Assembly (NCBI RefSeq): GCF_001653795.1
Contig: NZ_CP011514.1
Coordinates: forward strand, 1,968,976-2,032,975
Length of the DNA stretch: 64,000 nt
DNA from: Mitsuaria sp. 7
GTDB lineage: Bacteria > Pseudomonadota > Gammaproteobacteria > Burkholderiales > Burkholderiaceae_C
Direction of reading: 5' to 3'
Shown: in pieces, positions 51,605-59,614 of the stretch
Numbering within the stretch: the stretch's first letter is position 1
How the letters are laid out: each line of letters starts with the position of its first letter
Translations under genes and position numbers: made by a program
Notes under the pieces: model-generated
Database searches by the model: none
What the model saw: the letters and a program-made list of their open reading frames with translations, nothing else
Told to the model about the DNA's origin: nothing

Positions 51605-52378
51605 TCAGCGCGTCTCGGCGCTGTAGTGGAAAGCGGTGGCGTCGCCCCAGGTGGTGCGCAGCTCGATGCACTGGCCGCCGAGGTCGAAGGCCTTGCGGTC
51701 GACACGGATCCCGGGCGCGCCCTCGGGCAGGTCGAGCAAGGCCGCGGTCGCGGCGTCCAGGTGACCGAAGGTCAGTTCGTCGGCGGCCCGCGCGACCGTC
51801 ACGCCGCACAGACGGGCCAGCATCGGATAGAGCAGGTCCTCCCACTCCGCCAGCGGGAGATCGCGCAACGCGGCGAAGCGGGCCAGCGGCAGCAGCAGGT
51901 CCTCGGCGAGCACCGGCTTGCCGTCGAGCAGCCGCACCCGCTTCACGCGCAGCGCGCTGTCGCCGGTCCGCTGGCCGAGCGCCTGGGCTTCGGCCGCGCG
52001 CAGGCGCACGGTCTGACAGCGCCGGACCTGCGCGGTGGGCGGTCCGTCCGCCGGCCCACGGAAGCGGAAGAAGCGCAGCAGCGACGGCCCGTTCAGGCCT
52101 TGCGTGACGAAGGTGCCCTTGCCGTGCACGCGCTGGATGATCCCTTCCGCCGCCAGCATGGCCACGGCCTGCCGGACGGTGCCCAGCGCCACGCCGAAGC
52201 GCTGCGCGAGGTCGGTCTCCGACGGGATCGCCGCGCCGGCGGACCACTCGCCGCCGATGATGCGCGTGCGCAGGTCCTGCGCGAGCTGCGCATAACGGCT
52301 GACGCCCGCGGTCGGGGCGAGTCCCGCGTCCGGGGGACTCGTGGATTCTGGCGTGCTGGAAGTGCTCGACTTGCCCAA
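51605..52378 (-). CDS. GntR/HutC-family regulator
   Basis: A 257-residue repressor. The winged helix (about 28-95) has YAQLAQDLRTRIIGGEW, SETDLAQRFGVALGTVRQAV and VHGKGTFVTQ; the UTRA ligand domain follows. The only plausible start is TTG at 52378, since the frame closes just upstream and the next ATG would cut the DNA-binding domain; AGGA lies 8 bp before it. A palindromic operator overlaps its 5' region. Confidence 0.88.
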   Translation of the reverse strand: MGKSSTSSTPESTSPPDAGLAPTAGVSRYAQLAQDLRTRIIGGEWSAGAAIPSETDLAQRFGVALGTVRQAVAMLAAEGIIQRVHGKGTFVTQGLNGPSLLRFFRFRGPADGPPTAQVRRCQTVRLRAAEAQALGQRTGDSALRVKRVRLLDGKPVLAEDLLLPLARFAALRDLPLAEWEDLLYPMLARLCGVTVARAADELTFGHLDAATAALLDLPEGAPGIRVDRKAFDLGGQCIELRTTWGDATAFHYSAETR

Positions 52379-52387
52379 GGCTGTTTT

Positions 52388-52409
52388 CCTATAGTCCTCT
52401 ATAGGACTA
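52388..52409. promoter_or_regulatory. Nested palindromic operator between GntR and amidohydrolase
   Basis: Two perfect 7-bp inverted repeats overlap: CCTATAG-TCCT-CTATAGG (52388-52405) and TAGTCCT-CTAT-AGGACTA (52392-52409). The whole divergent gap is only 41 bp, so the element touches the translation signals of both genes. GntR-type operators are short palindromes of this sort; autoregulation and joint control of the hydrolase are inferred. Confidence 0.75.
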
Positions 52410-52419
52410 GAATTCGCGA

Positions 52420-53241
52420 ATGATGCCGACGCCCCACCCCGCCGTCAACCCCGCCATCACTTCCGCCTCGCGCCTCACCGGCGTGGTCGACACGCACTTC
52501 CATGCGTTCGCGCTGACGGGCGCGGGGGCGCCGGGATCGCGCTACGTGCCGGACTACGCGGCGACCCTCGAGGCCTGGGATGCGGCGGTCGCGCCGCACG
52601 GCGTCTCGCACGGCGTGCTGGTGCAGCCGAGCTTCCTCGGCACCGACAACAGTCATCTGCTGAAATTGCTGGCGGAGCGACCCGCACAGCTGCGCGGCGT
52701 CGCCGTCGTCGGCGCGGGCTTCGCGGTGAACGAGCTTCGCCGGATGGACGCGCTCGGCGTCTGCGGCATCCGCCTCAACCTCGTCGGCACCGATCACCGG
52801 ATCGGCGAAGAACTGCATCCGCTGTTCGATCAGTTGGAGGCGCTGTCGTGGCATCTGCAGATCCATACGGACCACGGGCGTCTCGCGGAAGTGCTGCGCC
52901 AGCTTCCCGAGACCTTGACGGTCGTGGTGGACCACTTCGGCAAGCCGGCCTCGCCGACCGAGGTGAGCGGCCTGGTCGCGGGGCAGCACGACCGGCTCTT
53001 CGTGAAGCTGAGCGCGCCCTACCGCCTGGCGGCTGGCTGCGAGGCCAAGGACCTGGCGGCGCGATGGCTGGACCGCGTCGGTCCGATGCGACTGGTGTGG
53101 GGCAGCGACTGGCCGTGCACGGCGCATGAGGACGCGCGGGCGACGTCCGCATCGCCGTTGTGGCTGGCGCACTGGCTGGCCTCGGACACGATGACCGAGG
53201 TCGTGCTCACCGACAACGCGTTGAGCCTGTACGGCTTCTGA
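52420..53241 (+). CDS. Amidohydrolase-family (2-pyrone-4,6-dicarboxylate lactonase-like) hydrolase
   Basis: A 273-residue TIM-barrel hydrolase. The metal site is suggested by VDTHFHAF at the first strand, LQIHTDHGR, VVVDHFGKPA and the terminal WGSDWPCT; these match the PDC lactonase/sulfomuconolactonase branch, which opens lactones in aromatic-acid breakdown. The neighbouring Bug receptor and GntR regulator make a small carboxylate-catabolism locus likely. The exact substrate cannot be read. Confidence 0.88.
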   Translation: MMPTPHPAVNPAITSASRLTGVVDTHFHAFALTGAGAPGSRYVPDYAATLEAWDAAVAPHGVSHGVLVQPSFLGTDNSHLLKLLAERPAQLRGVAVVGAGFAVNELRRMDALGVCGIRLNLVGTDHRIGEELHPLFDQLEALSWHLQIHTDHGRLAEVLRQLPETLTVVVDHFGKPASPTEVSGLVAGQHDRLFVKLSAPYRLAAGCEAKDLAARWLDRVGPMRLVWGSDWPCTAHEDARATSASPLWLAHWLASDTMTEVVLTDNALSLYGF

Positions 53242-53501
53242 GCGCGCCGCTGCGGGCGCTCCGCGACTGCCGCTACACTTCATCCCGCAGTGCGTTCCGC
53301 GCGCTGCCGTAGGCGTTACCGTCATCCAACGCGTCCTTTGTCGAGAGGAGCCCAGCGGGGCAGTTCTCGATGAATCACGACGCCGTTTCCGATGACCACT
53401 GGTATCGCCTGCCCGGGCTCTGTTCCTCCATTTCGGCCTGGGCGTCCTCTGCCGGTCTGGTCTGCGGCGTCACCGCAACCTGATCTCCAGAAGGACTTCC
53501 C
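53242..53501. other. Intergenic region without visible gene
   Basis: A 260-bp gap between two rightward genes. No credible coding frame, repeat or hairpin stands out, beyond a GAAGGA-type ribosome binding site for the SDR just before 53502. Confidence 0.6.
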
Positions 53502-54257
53502 ATGAAACTCACCGGCAACACCATCCTCGTGACGGGTGGCACCAGCGGCATCGGCCGCGCACTGGCCGAGGCGCTGCATGACCGCGGCAACCGCGTCATC
53601 GTGACCGGCCGACGGCAGCCGCTGCTCGAAGCGATGAGCCTCGCACGGCCCGGTCTCGTCGGGCTGGCGCTCGATGTCGACGATCCCGCTTCATTCGCGC
53701 GATTCACGGCGACGCTGCGCGCGCACTTTCCCGAGCTCAACGTGCTGATCGCCAACGCGGGCATCTCGCGCACCGAGGACATGACCCGCGACGCGTGGAC
53801 CGCGGACGACGCCGAGGCCATCGTGCAGACCAACATCCTGGGCGTGGTGCGCGTCGCGGCGGCGGTGCTGCCGCTGCTCAAAGGCAAGGCGGACGCGGCG
53901 TTCCTGGCGACCAGTTCGGCGCTGGCCTTCGTGCCGCGCGCGGACTTCCCGACCTACTGCGCGAGCAAGGCCTTCCTGCATTCGTGGCTGCAGTCGCTGC
54001 GGCATCAGATGCGCCACGTGCCCATCGAGGTGCTGGAGCTGTCCCCGCCGTACGTGCAGACCGAACTGACCGGCGCGCAGCAGGCGAGCGATCCGCGCGC
54101 GATGCCGTTGCCGGACTACGTCGCCGAGGTGCTGCAGATGCTCGAGGACGGCCGCACGCCGCGCGGCGAGGTGCTGCTCGATCGTGACCTCCCTCGCCGT
54201 TGGGCGGAGCGCGACGGGAAGTACGAGGCGCTGTTCTCGGCGATGAATCCGGGCTGA
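53502..54257 (+). CDS. Short-chain dehydrogenase/reductase (DltE-like)
   Basis: A 251-residue SDR. The NAD(P) motif TGGTSGIGRAL, NAG (in LIANAGISR) and the catalytic YCASK with upstream TSSALAF are all present. The C-terminal SPPYVQTELTG is typical of the DltE-like branch whose substrate is unknown. The AGAAGGA site precedes the ATG. It stands alone and converges on the glyoxalase-like gene. Confidence 0.92.
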   Translation: MKLTGNTILVTGGTSGIGRALAEALHDRGNRVIVTGRRQPLLEAMSLARPGLVGLALDVDDPASFARFTATLRAHFPELNVLIANAGISRTEDMTRDAWTADDAEAIVQTNILGVVRVAAAVLPLLKGKADAAFLATSSALAFVPRADFPTYCASKAFLHSWLQSLRHQMRHVPIEVLELSPPYVQTELTGAQQASDPRAMPLPDYVAEVLQMLEDGRTPRGEVLLDRDLPRRWAERDGKYEALFSAMNPG

Positions 54258-54276
54258 GTAGCGCGCTGAAGCGCCG

Positions 54277-54648
54277 TCAGCCCGCCGCGTGGCAGACCGC
54301 TTCGATGTTGTGCCCGTCCGGATCGATGACGAAGGCCGCGTAGTAGTTCGCGTGGTACTTCGGACGGAGTCCGGGCGGGCCGTTGTCCTTGGCGCCGGCG
54401 GCCAGCGCGGCGCGATGGAACGCGTCGACCTGCTCGCGCGTCTGCGCGACGAAGGCGATGTGCATGGGCGCGGTCCGCTCCCCGGTCTGGAACAGGCACA
54501 GCGACGCGTTGTTGCTGCCGCAGATCTCGATGCCGTAGGACGGATCGCCCTCCCCGCCTATCGTCACGCCGAGCGGCTCGAGCGCCTGGAGATAGAAGGT
54601 CCTGCTGGCGGCATAGTCGCGGACGCCGAATTTGACGTGGTCGAACAT
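54277..54648 (-). CDS. Glyoxalase/VOC-family protein
   Basis: A 123-residue protein with one paired beta-alpha-beta-beta-beta VOC unit: FDHVKFGVRDYAASRTFY at the start, AQTREQVDAFHRAALAAGA in the middle and YAAFVIDPDGHNIEAVCH at the end, with H4 and the late Glu as possible metal ligands. The ATG at 54648 has AGGAGAG just upstream. Relatives include fosfomycin-type and glyoxalase-type enzymes; its own reaction is unknown. Confidence 0.87.
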   Translation of the reverse strand: MFDHVKFGVRDYAASRTFYLQALEPLGVTIGGEGDPSYGIEICGSNNASLCLFQTGERTAPMHIAFVAQTREQVDAFHRAALAAGAKDNGPPGLRPKYHANYYAAFVIDPDGHNIEAVCHAAG

Positions 54649-54767
54649 GGGCTCTCCTGAAGGGGTTCGCCCATCATCGCGCCTTCTGCCGGCGGCCCCG
54701 GACGCGCCCGGATGAGTCTTCCGGGCCATTCCCTCGGGGCCCGACTCGCGGTTACCCTGACCGTGAG

Positions 54768-55586
54768 ATGTCATCAATTCGCAATATTTCTTCTGTAGGG
54801 CTGGTCGGCGCAGACCCGGGTGTGCTGTCCTGGTGGCGAGCCCTTCGCGCGATTGCCGCGCTCAACGTCTGCCTGTGGCTGGCGGTGCTGCAGTTCGCGC
54901 CGATCACCGGTGTCCAGGCGCATCTGCACCTGGCGCTGTCCGGCGTCTACGTGCTGGTCTGCGCCTATCGCTCGCTGTTCCCGCGGGTGGATCTGGAGCG
55001 GCTGGTCGTGATCGACACGCCGCTGTCCAGCATCTTCCTGGGCCGCACGGCGGCCACGATCGCGGAGATCTGCTTCGCGTTCCAGCTCGGGCTGCTGGTC
55101 CATCAGCTCGCGACGCATGCCGGCATGCCGGCCGTCGGCAAGGCGGCCTGGGCGATCCCGCTGTTCATGGTGATCGCGCAGGCCTTCTGCTGGCACAGCG
55201 TGCTCACGCTGAACCACATCACCCAGGCGGTGGAGTCCTCGCTCTGGGCGGCGGGCTTCAGCTGGATGGCGATCCTGCTGGGCGTCATCGCGGTGAACAG
55301 CAGCGGCTGGGTTCACGCGGTGGCGCTGTTCGGGATCGTGGGCGCGATGGGCTTCGTCGCGTATGTGCTCAGCGTGGACGTGCCGATGTACTGCCGCCGC
55401 TACCGCGAAGGCCGCGCGCGCGGGCTGGTCTACATGCGCCTGGATGAAGGCGCGCGCGACGCGTGGAGCCGCCGCGTGCACAGCGGGAGCTGGGTCGCGT
55501 GGAAGGCCGATGCGCTATGGCTCACGCCGTACTTCAGCTTCGGGGTGTGGGCGAGCATTGCGATGGTGTGCGTGCCGGGGGTGTGA
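54768..55586 (+). CDS. Integral membrane protein, unknown
   Basis: A 272-residue protein with six probable transmembrane helices (for example about 27-44, 49-67, 85-108, 124-145, 155-180, 182-202) and a soluble C-terminal part with two short hydrophobic stretches. I do not recognise the family. It has no operon partner; it faces a converging ankyrin protein gene. Confidence 0.7.
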   Translation: MSSIRNISSVGLVGADPGVLSWWRALRAIAALNVCLWLAVLQFAPITGVQAHLHLALSGVYVLVCAYRSLFPRVDLERLVVIDTPLSSIFLGRTAATIAEICFAFQLGLLVHQLATHAGMPAVGKAAWAIPLFMVIAQAFCWHSVLTLNHITQAVESSLWAAGFSWMAILLGVIAVNSSGWVHAVALFGIVGAMGFVAYVLSVDVPMYCRRYREGRARGLVYMRLDEGARDAWSRRVHSGSWVAWKADALWLTPYFSFGVWASIAMVCVPGV

Positions 55587-55607
55587 GCAACGCTCACGGT
55601 GAGGCAC

Positions 55608-56045
55608 CTACCTCAGGCGCTTCTCTCGGACCTTCGCCATCATTGCCGACATCTCCCGTCCCTCGTCATCGGCGCGCTTCTGCGCCCGGATTCGAGCCGT
55701 GAGGCCCATCCACCCGTTGATGTCTGGATCGGCACCTCGTTTGAGCAATAGCGCGACCATCTCCGGATAGCCCCGCTGGACCGCGAAGCACAACGGTGTC
55801 TCGCCAATCCGTTCCGCCTCGTTCGCATTGACCGATGCGCCGTGGTCCAGCAGCCACTCCGCGACCCGATAGCGATCAGCCCTTACGGCCTCGTGGAGCG
55901 GCGTGTTCCCCAGGTCGTCGAACAGGTTGACGTCATATCCCTGCGCAATCAACCGCTTCATCTCGGTGATGTCTCCTTCGTGCGCGGCACGATGAAGCCG
56001 TTCTGCTTCGAACCAGTCGTCTGGCGAATAGGTCGTCTTCGTCAT
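55608..56045 (-). CDS. Ankyrin-repeat protein
   Basis: A 145-residue soluble protein with about three ankyrin repeats (LHRAAHEGDITEMKRLIAQG, NTPLHEAVRADRYRVAEWLL and ETPLCFAVQRGYPEMVALLL). It has no signal peptide, and ends in a charged tail. Small ankyrin proteins in bacteria often act as immunity or binding partners; nothing here shows a target. The ATG at 56045 is preferred over an upstream start at 56075. Confidence 0.88.
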   Translation of the reverse strand: MTKTTYSPDDWFEAERLHRAAHEGDITEMKRLIAQGYDVNLFDDLGNTPLHEAVRADRYRVAEWLLDHGASVNANEAERIGETPLCFAVQRGYPEMVALLLKRGADPDINGWMGLTARIRAQKRADDEGREMSAMMAKVREKRLR

Positions 56046-56220
56046 GTTGCTCAAAGTGGGGACGAGTTGTTCCAAGGGCTACTGAAGCGCCCCCAGCATG
56101 AGGCCCGGCCAGTGATACGGAGATGACCGGGCCGGGCCAATCGCTGCCGTCAGCGGAGTGGATCGACCGTCGTACTCATGGAGTGCTTCGTGAAGGGATC
56201 GAAACGCCATACGACCGCCT

Positions 56221-57153
56221 TCACTTAGTCTGTTGCAAGAACCGCCCCATCCACCGGTACTGGTGTGCGTTCAGGTCTCCGATCTTCTGAAGGATCGGCG
56301 TGAAGCGGGCCGGCCACGTGCACGGGCCTTCCGAAGCCGTGCTCCCGGTGTTGTCCCCGCCGGACTTCATCAGCGCCACCAGCTCGGCGGCGACGGGCTT
56401 CTTCTCCGATTCGATCGCGGTGAACTCAGGCTTCTCCATCATGTCCTTGAACACTTGCGATCGCTTCTGCTTGTCCCATCCCTTGGTCTTCAAGAGCGCG
56501 TCGAGTTCCGACTCCGACTGGCGCTGCTGGGTGCGCAGCACGTCCAGCTGCAACGCCACGTCTTCCTCGGCGGCCGCTCGTCCCTCGGGTGTAGCGCAGG
56601 CCCATGTCGTGGGTCGAAGGGATTGCACGAGGTTCTCCGGCGGGACCATGCCCCGCTCCAGCCCGAATGCCAGGAGCCGTTGCCGAGTCAGCGCGGCGAT
56701 GCGTTCCGAGAACGCCCGTTCCTGGGCCACGTAGACCAGCGCGATGTTCGAGGAGATGCACTGCGCGCGGGCCAGCCGCACGGGATCCGGGCCGGCCACG
56801 AACTCCAGCGCACCGAACGCGAGCCCCATCGATTTGGCGCTCTTCTGCGCCGCGTCCCGCACCCGCGCGAGCTCGACCACGTCAGGCTGCGCGGCGATCT
56901 CGGTCAACTTCGCATCGGCCTCGGTCTCGCTCACCGGACTGGATGCCAGCAGTGCACGGCGCAGGCGCGCCTGGTTGTCCACATCGCCCTGCCGGGACAG
57001 TTTGCCAAGGCGCTGACGAAGCGCCAGCTCCTTGTCGTATCGGCTGTTGAAGGTCGTCGCATAGGCCGGGATATCGCACAGGCTGGTGGGCGTTTGCGCG
57101 GAAGCAGAGGACGCCGCCACACCCAGTGCGGCGGCCAAGAGGATGGATTTCAA
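56221..57153 (-). CDS. Exported protein of unknown function
   Basis: A 310-residue protein with a signal peptide (about 1-19, ending SASA) and a mainly helical, charged mature region rich in Leu-Arg-Ala. A TTG at 57153 preceded by GGGGAG is the best start; no ATG is placed correctly for the signal peptide. Four cysteines are in the mature part. I do not recognise a family. Confidence 0.65.
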   Translation of the reverse strand: MKSILLAAALGVAASSASAQTPTSLCDIPAYATTFNSRYDKELALRQRLGKLSRQGDVDNQARLRRALLASSPVSETEADAKLTEIAAQPDVVELARVRDAAQKSAKSMGLAFGALEFVAGPDPVRLARAQCISSNIALVYVAQERAFSERIAALTRQRLLAFGLERGMVPPENLVQSLRPTTWACATPEGRAAAEEDVALQLDVLRTQQRQSESELDALLKTKGWDKQKRSQVFKDMMEKPEFTAIESEKKPVAAELVALMKSGGDNTGSTASEGPCTWPARFTPILQKIGDLNAHQYRWMGRFLQQTK

Positions 57154-57340
57154 GACGGAAGCTCCCCGTTCAACGGACTGCGCCGCAGTCGTTCGTAATA
57201 GTGTGCGGCTGGCATGCTGTTCTTGCTGAGGAGTGTCGCCGGTCAACAGGCACGCGGAGGTCGGGACTATTCCGAAGCCACGCCGCGACTCGCGCGTCGA
57301 ATAGACTCCGGCGCATTTACACCGATCGACACGCGCGCCA

Positions 57341-57835
57341 ATGCCCTGGGTTCACGGAGACTGGATTGAAGACGACGAGGCCGACTCCGAGGCCGGCGCC
57401 TGGGCTTTCGAGCCCTACGCGCGACAGCTGTTCAAGCACGCAGGCTGGCAGCCGTTGCCACGGCCCGCACCCGTCGCCGCCGGCGATGCCATGGCCTATG
57501 CGACGTCCCTCCTCGAGGAATTCGGGGGCTTGATCGTGGGCGAAGCCACCCCAGACTCCGATCGCGCCGATGGCAACATCCACTTCCTGCGCGCACCCGA
57601 GCCTGTTCGCGAACACTGGGTGTCCTGCTGGCCGCGGCTCAGCACTGCGGTGTGGATTGCAGTGGGGCTCGACAGCTACGTCGACGTGCTCGTCGACGCG
57701 AAGGGCGACTTCCTGGTCGTCACCGAGATCGACGAGCGCCTGTACAACTTCGGCCGCGATTTCGTGCGGTTGGCAGAGACTCTGCTTCGCAGCCTGGACT
57801 GGCCGCTGGACGTCGAGGATGCACCAAGATCCTGA
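57341..57835 (+). CDS. SUKH-3-like immunity protein
   Basis: A 164-residue cytoplasmic protein. The pattern HAGWQPLPRPAP followed by AMAYATSLLEEFGGLIVGEA and then a negatively charged strand pair (VWIAVGLDSYVDVLVDAKGDFLVVTEIDERLYNFGRDFV) matches the SUKH-3 superfamily of nuclease-toxin immunity proteins. No polymorphic toxin is encoded nearby, so it may be an orphan immunity gene. Not in an obvious operon. Confidence 0.7.
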   Translation: MPWVHGDWIEDDEADSEAGAWAFEPYARQLFKHAGWQPLPRPAPVAAGDAMAYATSLLEEFGGLIVGEATPDSDRADGNIHFLRAPEPVREHWVSCWPRLSTAVWIAVGLDSYVDVLVDAKGDFLVVTEIDERLYNFGRDFVRLAETLLRSLDWPLDVEDAPRS

Positions 57836-57915
57836 CGACGCCCGTCCACCCGCGCTCCGAATCCCACCTCCACGCAGACCTCGGCACCGTTGCGGCTCAC
57901 GCACAGGAAATTCAA

Positions 57916-58527
57916 ATGACGCTTCAGCGCTGGAAAGTTTTTCTTTGTGCGATCTTCATTCAACTATTGACAACATCGCCAGCACAAGCCCAAGACACCA
58001 GACTTTTGGTACGCATTGACCGTGACTCACCCGAATGGACATCGGACACGGAGCGAAGTTTGGCGCGATCTGCAGTCAACTCAATCGCCGCAATCGCCGT
58101 CACCGTGAATGAGAAAGCTCTTGATCTGGCTTCCCTGACAGTGGATCTTCCTGACAAATCGACTTTGGTTTTCCATCGGAAGTCTTCAGGTCGAAACAGT
58201 CATGCAACACAGTGGTCCGGAGAGAGTTCCGATTCTTTCGCAAGCCTCACGACCTACATGAAAGCCGGCAAGCTGGAAGGCGATCTCAGAATAAGAGGAC
58301 GCTATTTTTTGATTACGCCAGCATTGACGACCGGTCAATCAATAATCAAAGAGATTGCAACAAAACCGCCTGCCCAGGTAGATTCGCCAATACCACCAGT
58401 CCCCCCCTCGACTCCGTCATCATCGCAATCAAGGTCGAGCCAAAGGTCAAGCCACTCCCATCAGAAGGCTGCCCAAGCCTCGACCGAGGTTTCACCCCGC
58501 CGAACTGACTCTCCAGCAAATTCATGA
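57916..58527 (+). CDS. Exported protein, possible metalloprotease-propeptide remnant
   Basis: A 203-residue protein with signal peptide (1-24, ending AQA). The segment THATQWSGESS-like with alternating strands, then GDLRIRGRYFLITPAL and GQSIIKEIATKPP, recalls the N-terminal propeptide of secreted metalloendopeptidases, but the HExxH domain is missing and the end is a Ser/Gln/Pro-rich tail. It is noticeably AT-richer than its neighbours. Its stop overlaps the aldolase ATG (ATGA). Alternatively an unrelated secreted protein. Confidence 0.5.
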   Translation: MTLQRWKVFLCAIFIQLLTTSPAQAQDTRLLVRIDRDSPEWTSDTERSLARSAVNSIAAIAVTVNEKALDLASLTVDLPDKSTLVFHRKSSGRNSHATQWSGESSDSFASLTTYMKAGKLEGDLRIRGRYFLITPALTTGQSIIKEIATKPPAQVDSPIPPVPPSTPSSSQSRSSQRSSHSHQKAAQASTEVSPRRTDSPANS

Positions 58528-59288
58528 GCAACGTCTTGCGGGGACAGCCGCGCACCGAATCCGACGTCCGCATCGACCTCGCCGCCGCCTATCGCCTGGC
58601 CGCGCTGGCCGGCTGGGACGACACGATCTACACGCATCTGTCCGCGGCCGTGCCGGGCGAGCCCGGCGTCTACCTGCTGAATGAATTCGGCCTCGGCTTC
58701 GACGAGGTCTGCGCCTCCAGCCTGGTGAAGGTCGACGTGCGCGGACGCGTCGTCGACGGCACCGGCCGACGCGTCAACCCCAGCGGCTTCGCCATCCACG
58801 GCGCCGTGCACGCCGCCCGCCCCGACGTCGAATGCGTGATCCATCTGCACGCGCCGTGGGGCGTCGCGCTGGCGATGCTCCCCGGCGGACTGCAGCCGAC
58901 GTCGCAATGGGCCATGCGCCTGCACGGGCGGCTCGGTCGCCATGCCTACGAAGGCCTCGCGCTCGGCGCCGATGAGCAGGGCCGGCTCGTCGCCAAGCTC
59001 GGCGCGCTCGACGGCTTGATCCTCGAGAACCACGGCACACTGACCGTCGGCCGTTCCGTCGCCGAGGCCTATCTGCTCATGCACATACTCGAGCGCGCCG
59101 CGCAAGCGCAGCTGCGCGCGATGGCCGCCACGGCCGCAACCGGCGGCCGCGTGCTGCAGGTCAGCGATGAACTCGCCGCCCTCACCCACCACCAATGGGT
59201 CGGCGACGGCACCGAACGCGACGGCGACGCCGAATGGCCCGCGCTACTGCGCCGCGTGGACCGCCTGTCCCCCGGCTTCCGCCACTGA
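58524..59288 (+). CDS. Class II aldolase/adducin-family protein
   Basis: A 254-residue protein. The zinc-site histidines are in ECVIHLHAPWG, and a third is in LENHGTL; N-terminal LAAYRLAALAGWDDTIYTHLS is family-typical. Members cleave or epimerise phosphorylated or oxidised sugars or act on 4-carbon acids; a branch acts on carboxylates in degradation routes. The tautomerase gene follows 27 bp later. Confidence 0.9.
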   Translation: MSNVLRGQPRTESDVRIDLAAAYRLAALAGWDDTIYTHLSAAVPGEPGVYLLNEFGLGFDEVCASSLVKVDVRGRVVDGTGRRVNPSGFAIHGAVHAARPDVECVIHLHAPWGVALAMLPGGLQPTSQWAMRLHGRLGRHAYEGLALGADEQGRLVAKLGALDGLILENHGTLTVGRSVAEAYLLMHILERAAQAQLRAMAATAATGGRVLQVSDELAALTHHQWVGDGTERDGDAEWPALLRRVDRLSPGFRH

Positions 59289-59315
59289 ATCCCCAACACT
59301 CCCAGGAGAACACCC

Positions 59316-59507
59316 ATGCCCACCCTCCGCGTCGAACTCTTCGAAGGCCGGACCCCGCAACAGAAGGCCGATCTGGCCAAGGAACTCACCGACGCCTGCG
59401 TGCGCGTGCTCGGCGGCAGCGCCGACGGCGTGGACGTCGTCTTCTTCGACGTGAAGCGCCAGGACTGGGCCACCGGCGGCGTCCTCTGGAGCGAGAAGAA
59501 CAAGTAA
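59316..59507 (+). CDS. 4-oxalocrotonate tautomerase-family protein
   Basis: A 63-residue enzyme with the catalytic Pro at position 2 (after Met removal, Pro1), in PTLRVELFEG. The helix TPQQKADLAKELTDACVRVLGG and a strand VVFFDV complete the beta-alpha-beta tautomerase unit. AGGAGAA lies 8 bp before the ATG. It is probably co-transcribed with the aldolase, and would shift enol/keto double bonds in a degradation route. Confidence 0.88.
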   Translation: MPTLRVELFEGRTPQQKADLAKELTDACVRVLGGSADGVDVVFFDVKRQDWATGGVLWSEKNK

Positions 59508-59614
59508 GGGTCGATCCTCCCTGTCAGCCTTTACAGGCGCGATGCGGCGTCCTCGCCCCTAGCATCGCGTCGCGCCGAATCGAGCGCGATCACTGACCTC
59601 ACAGGGAGTTCTGA

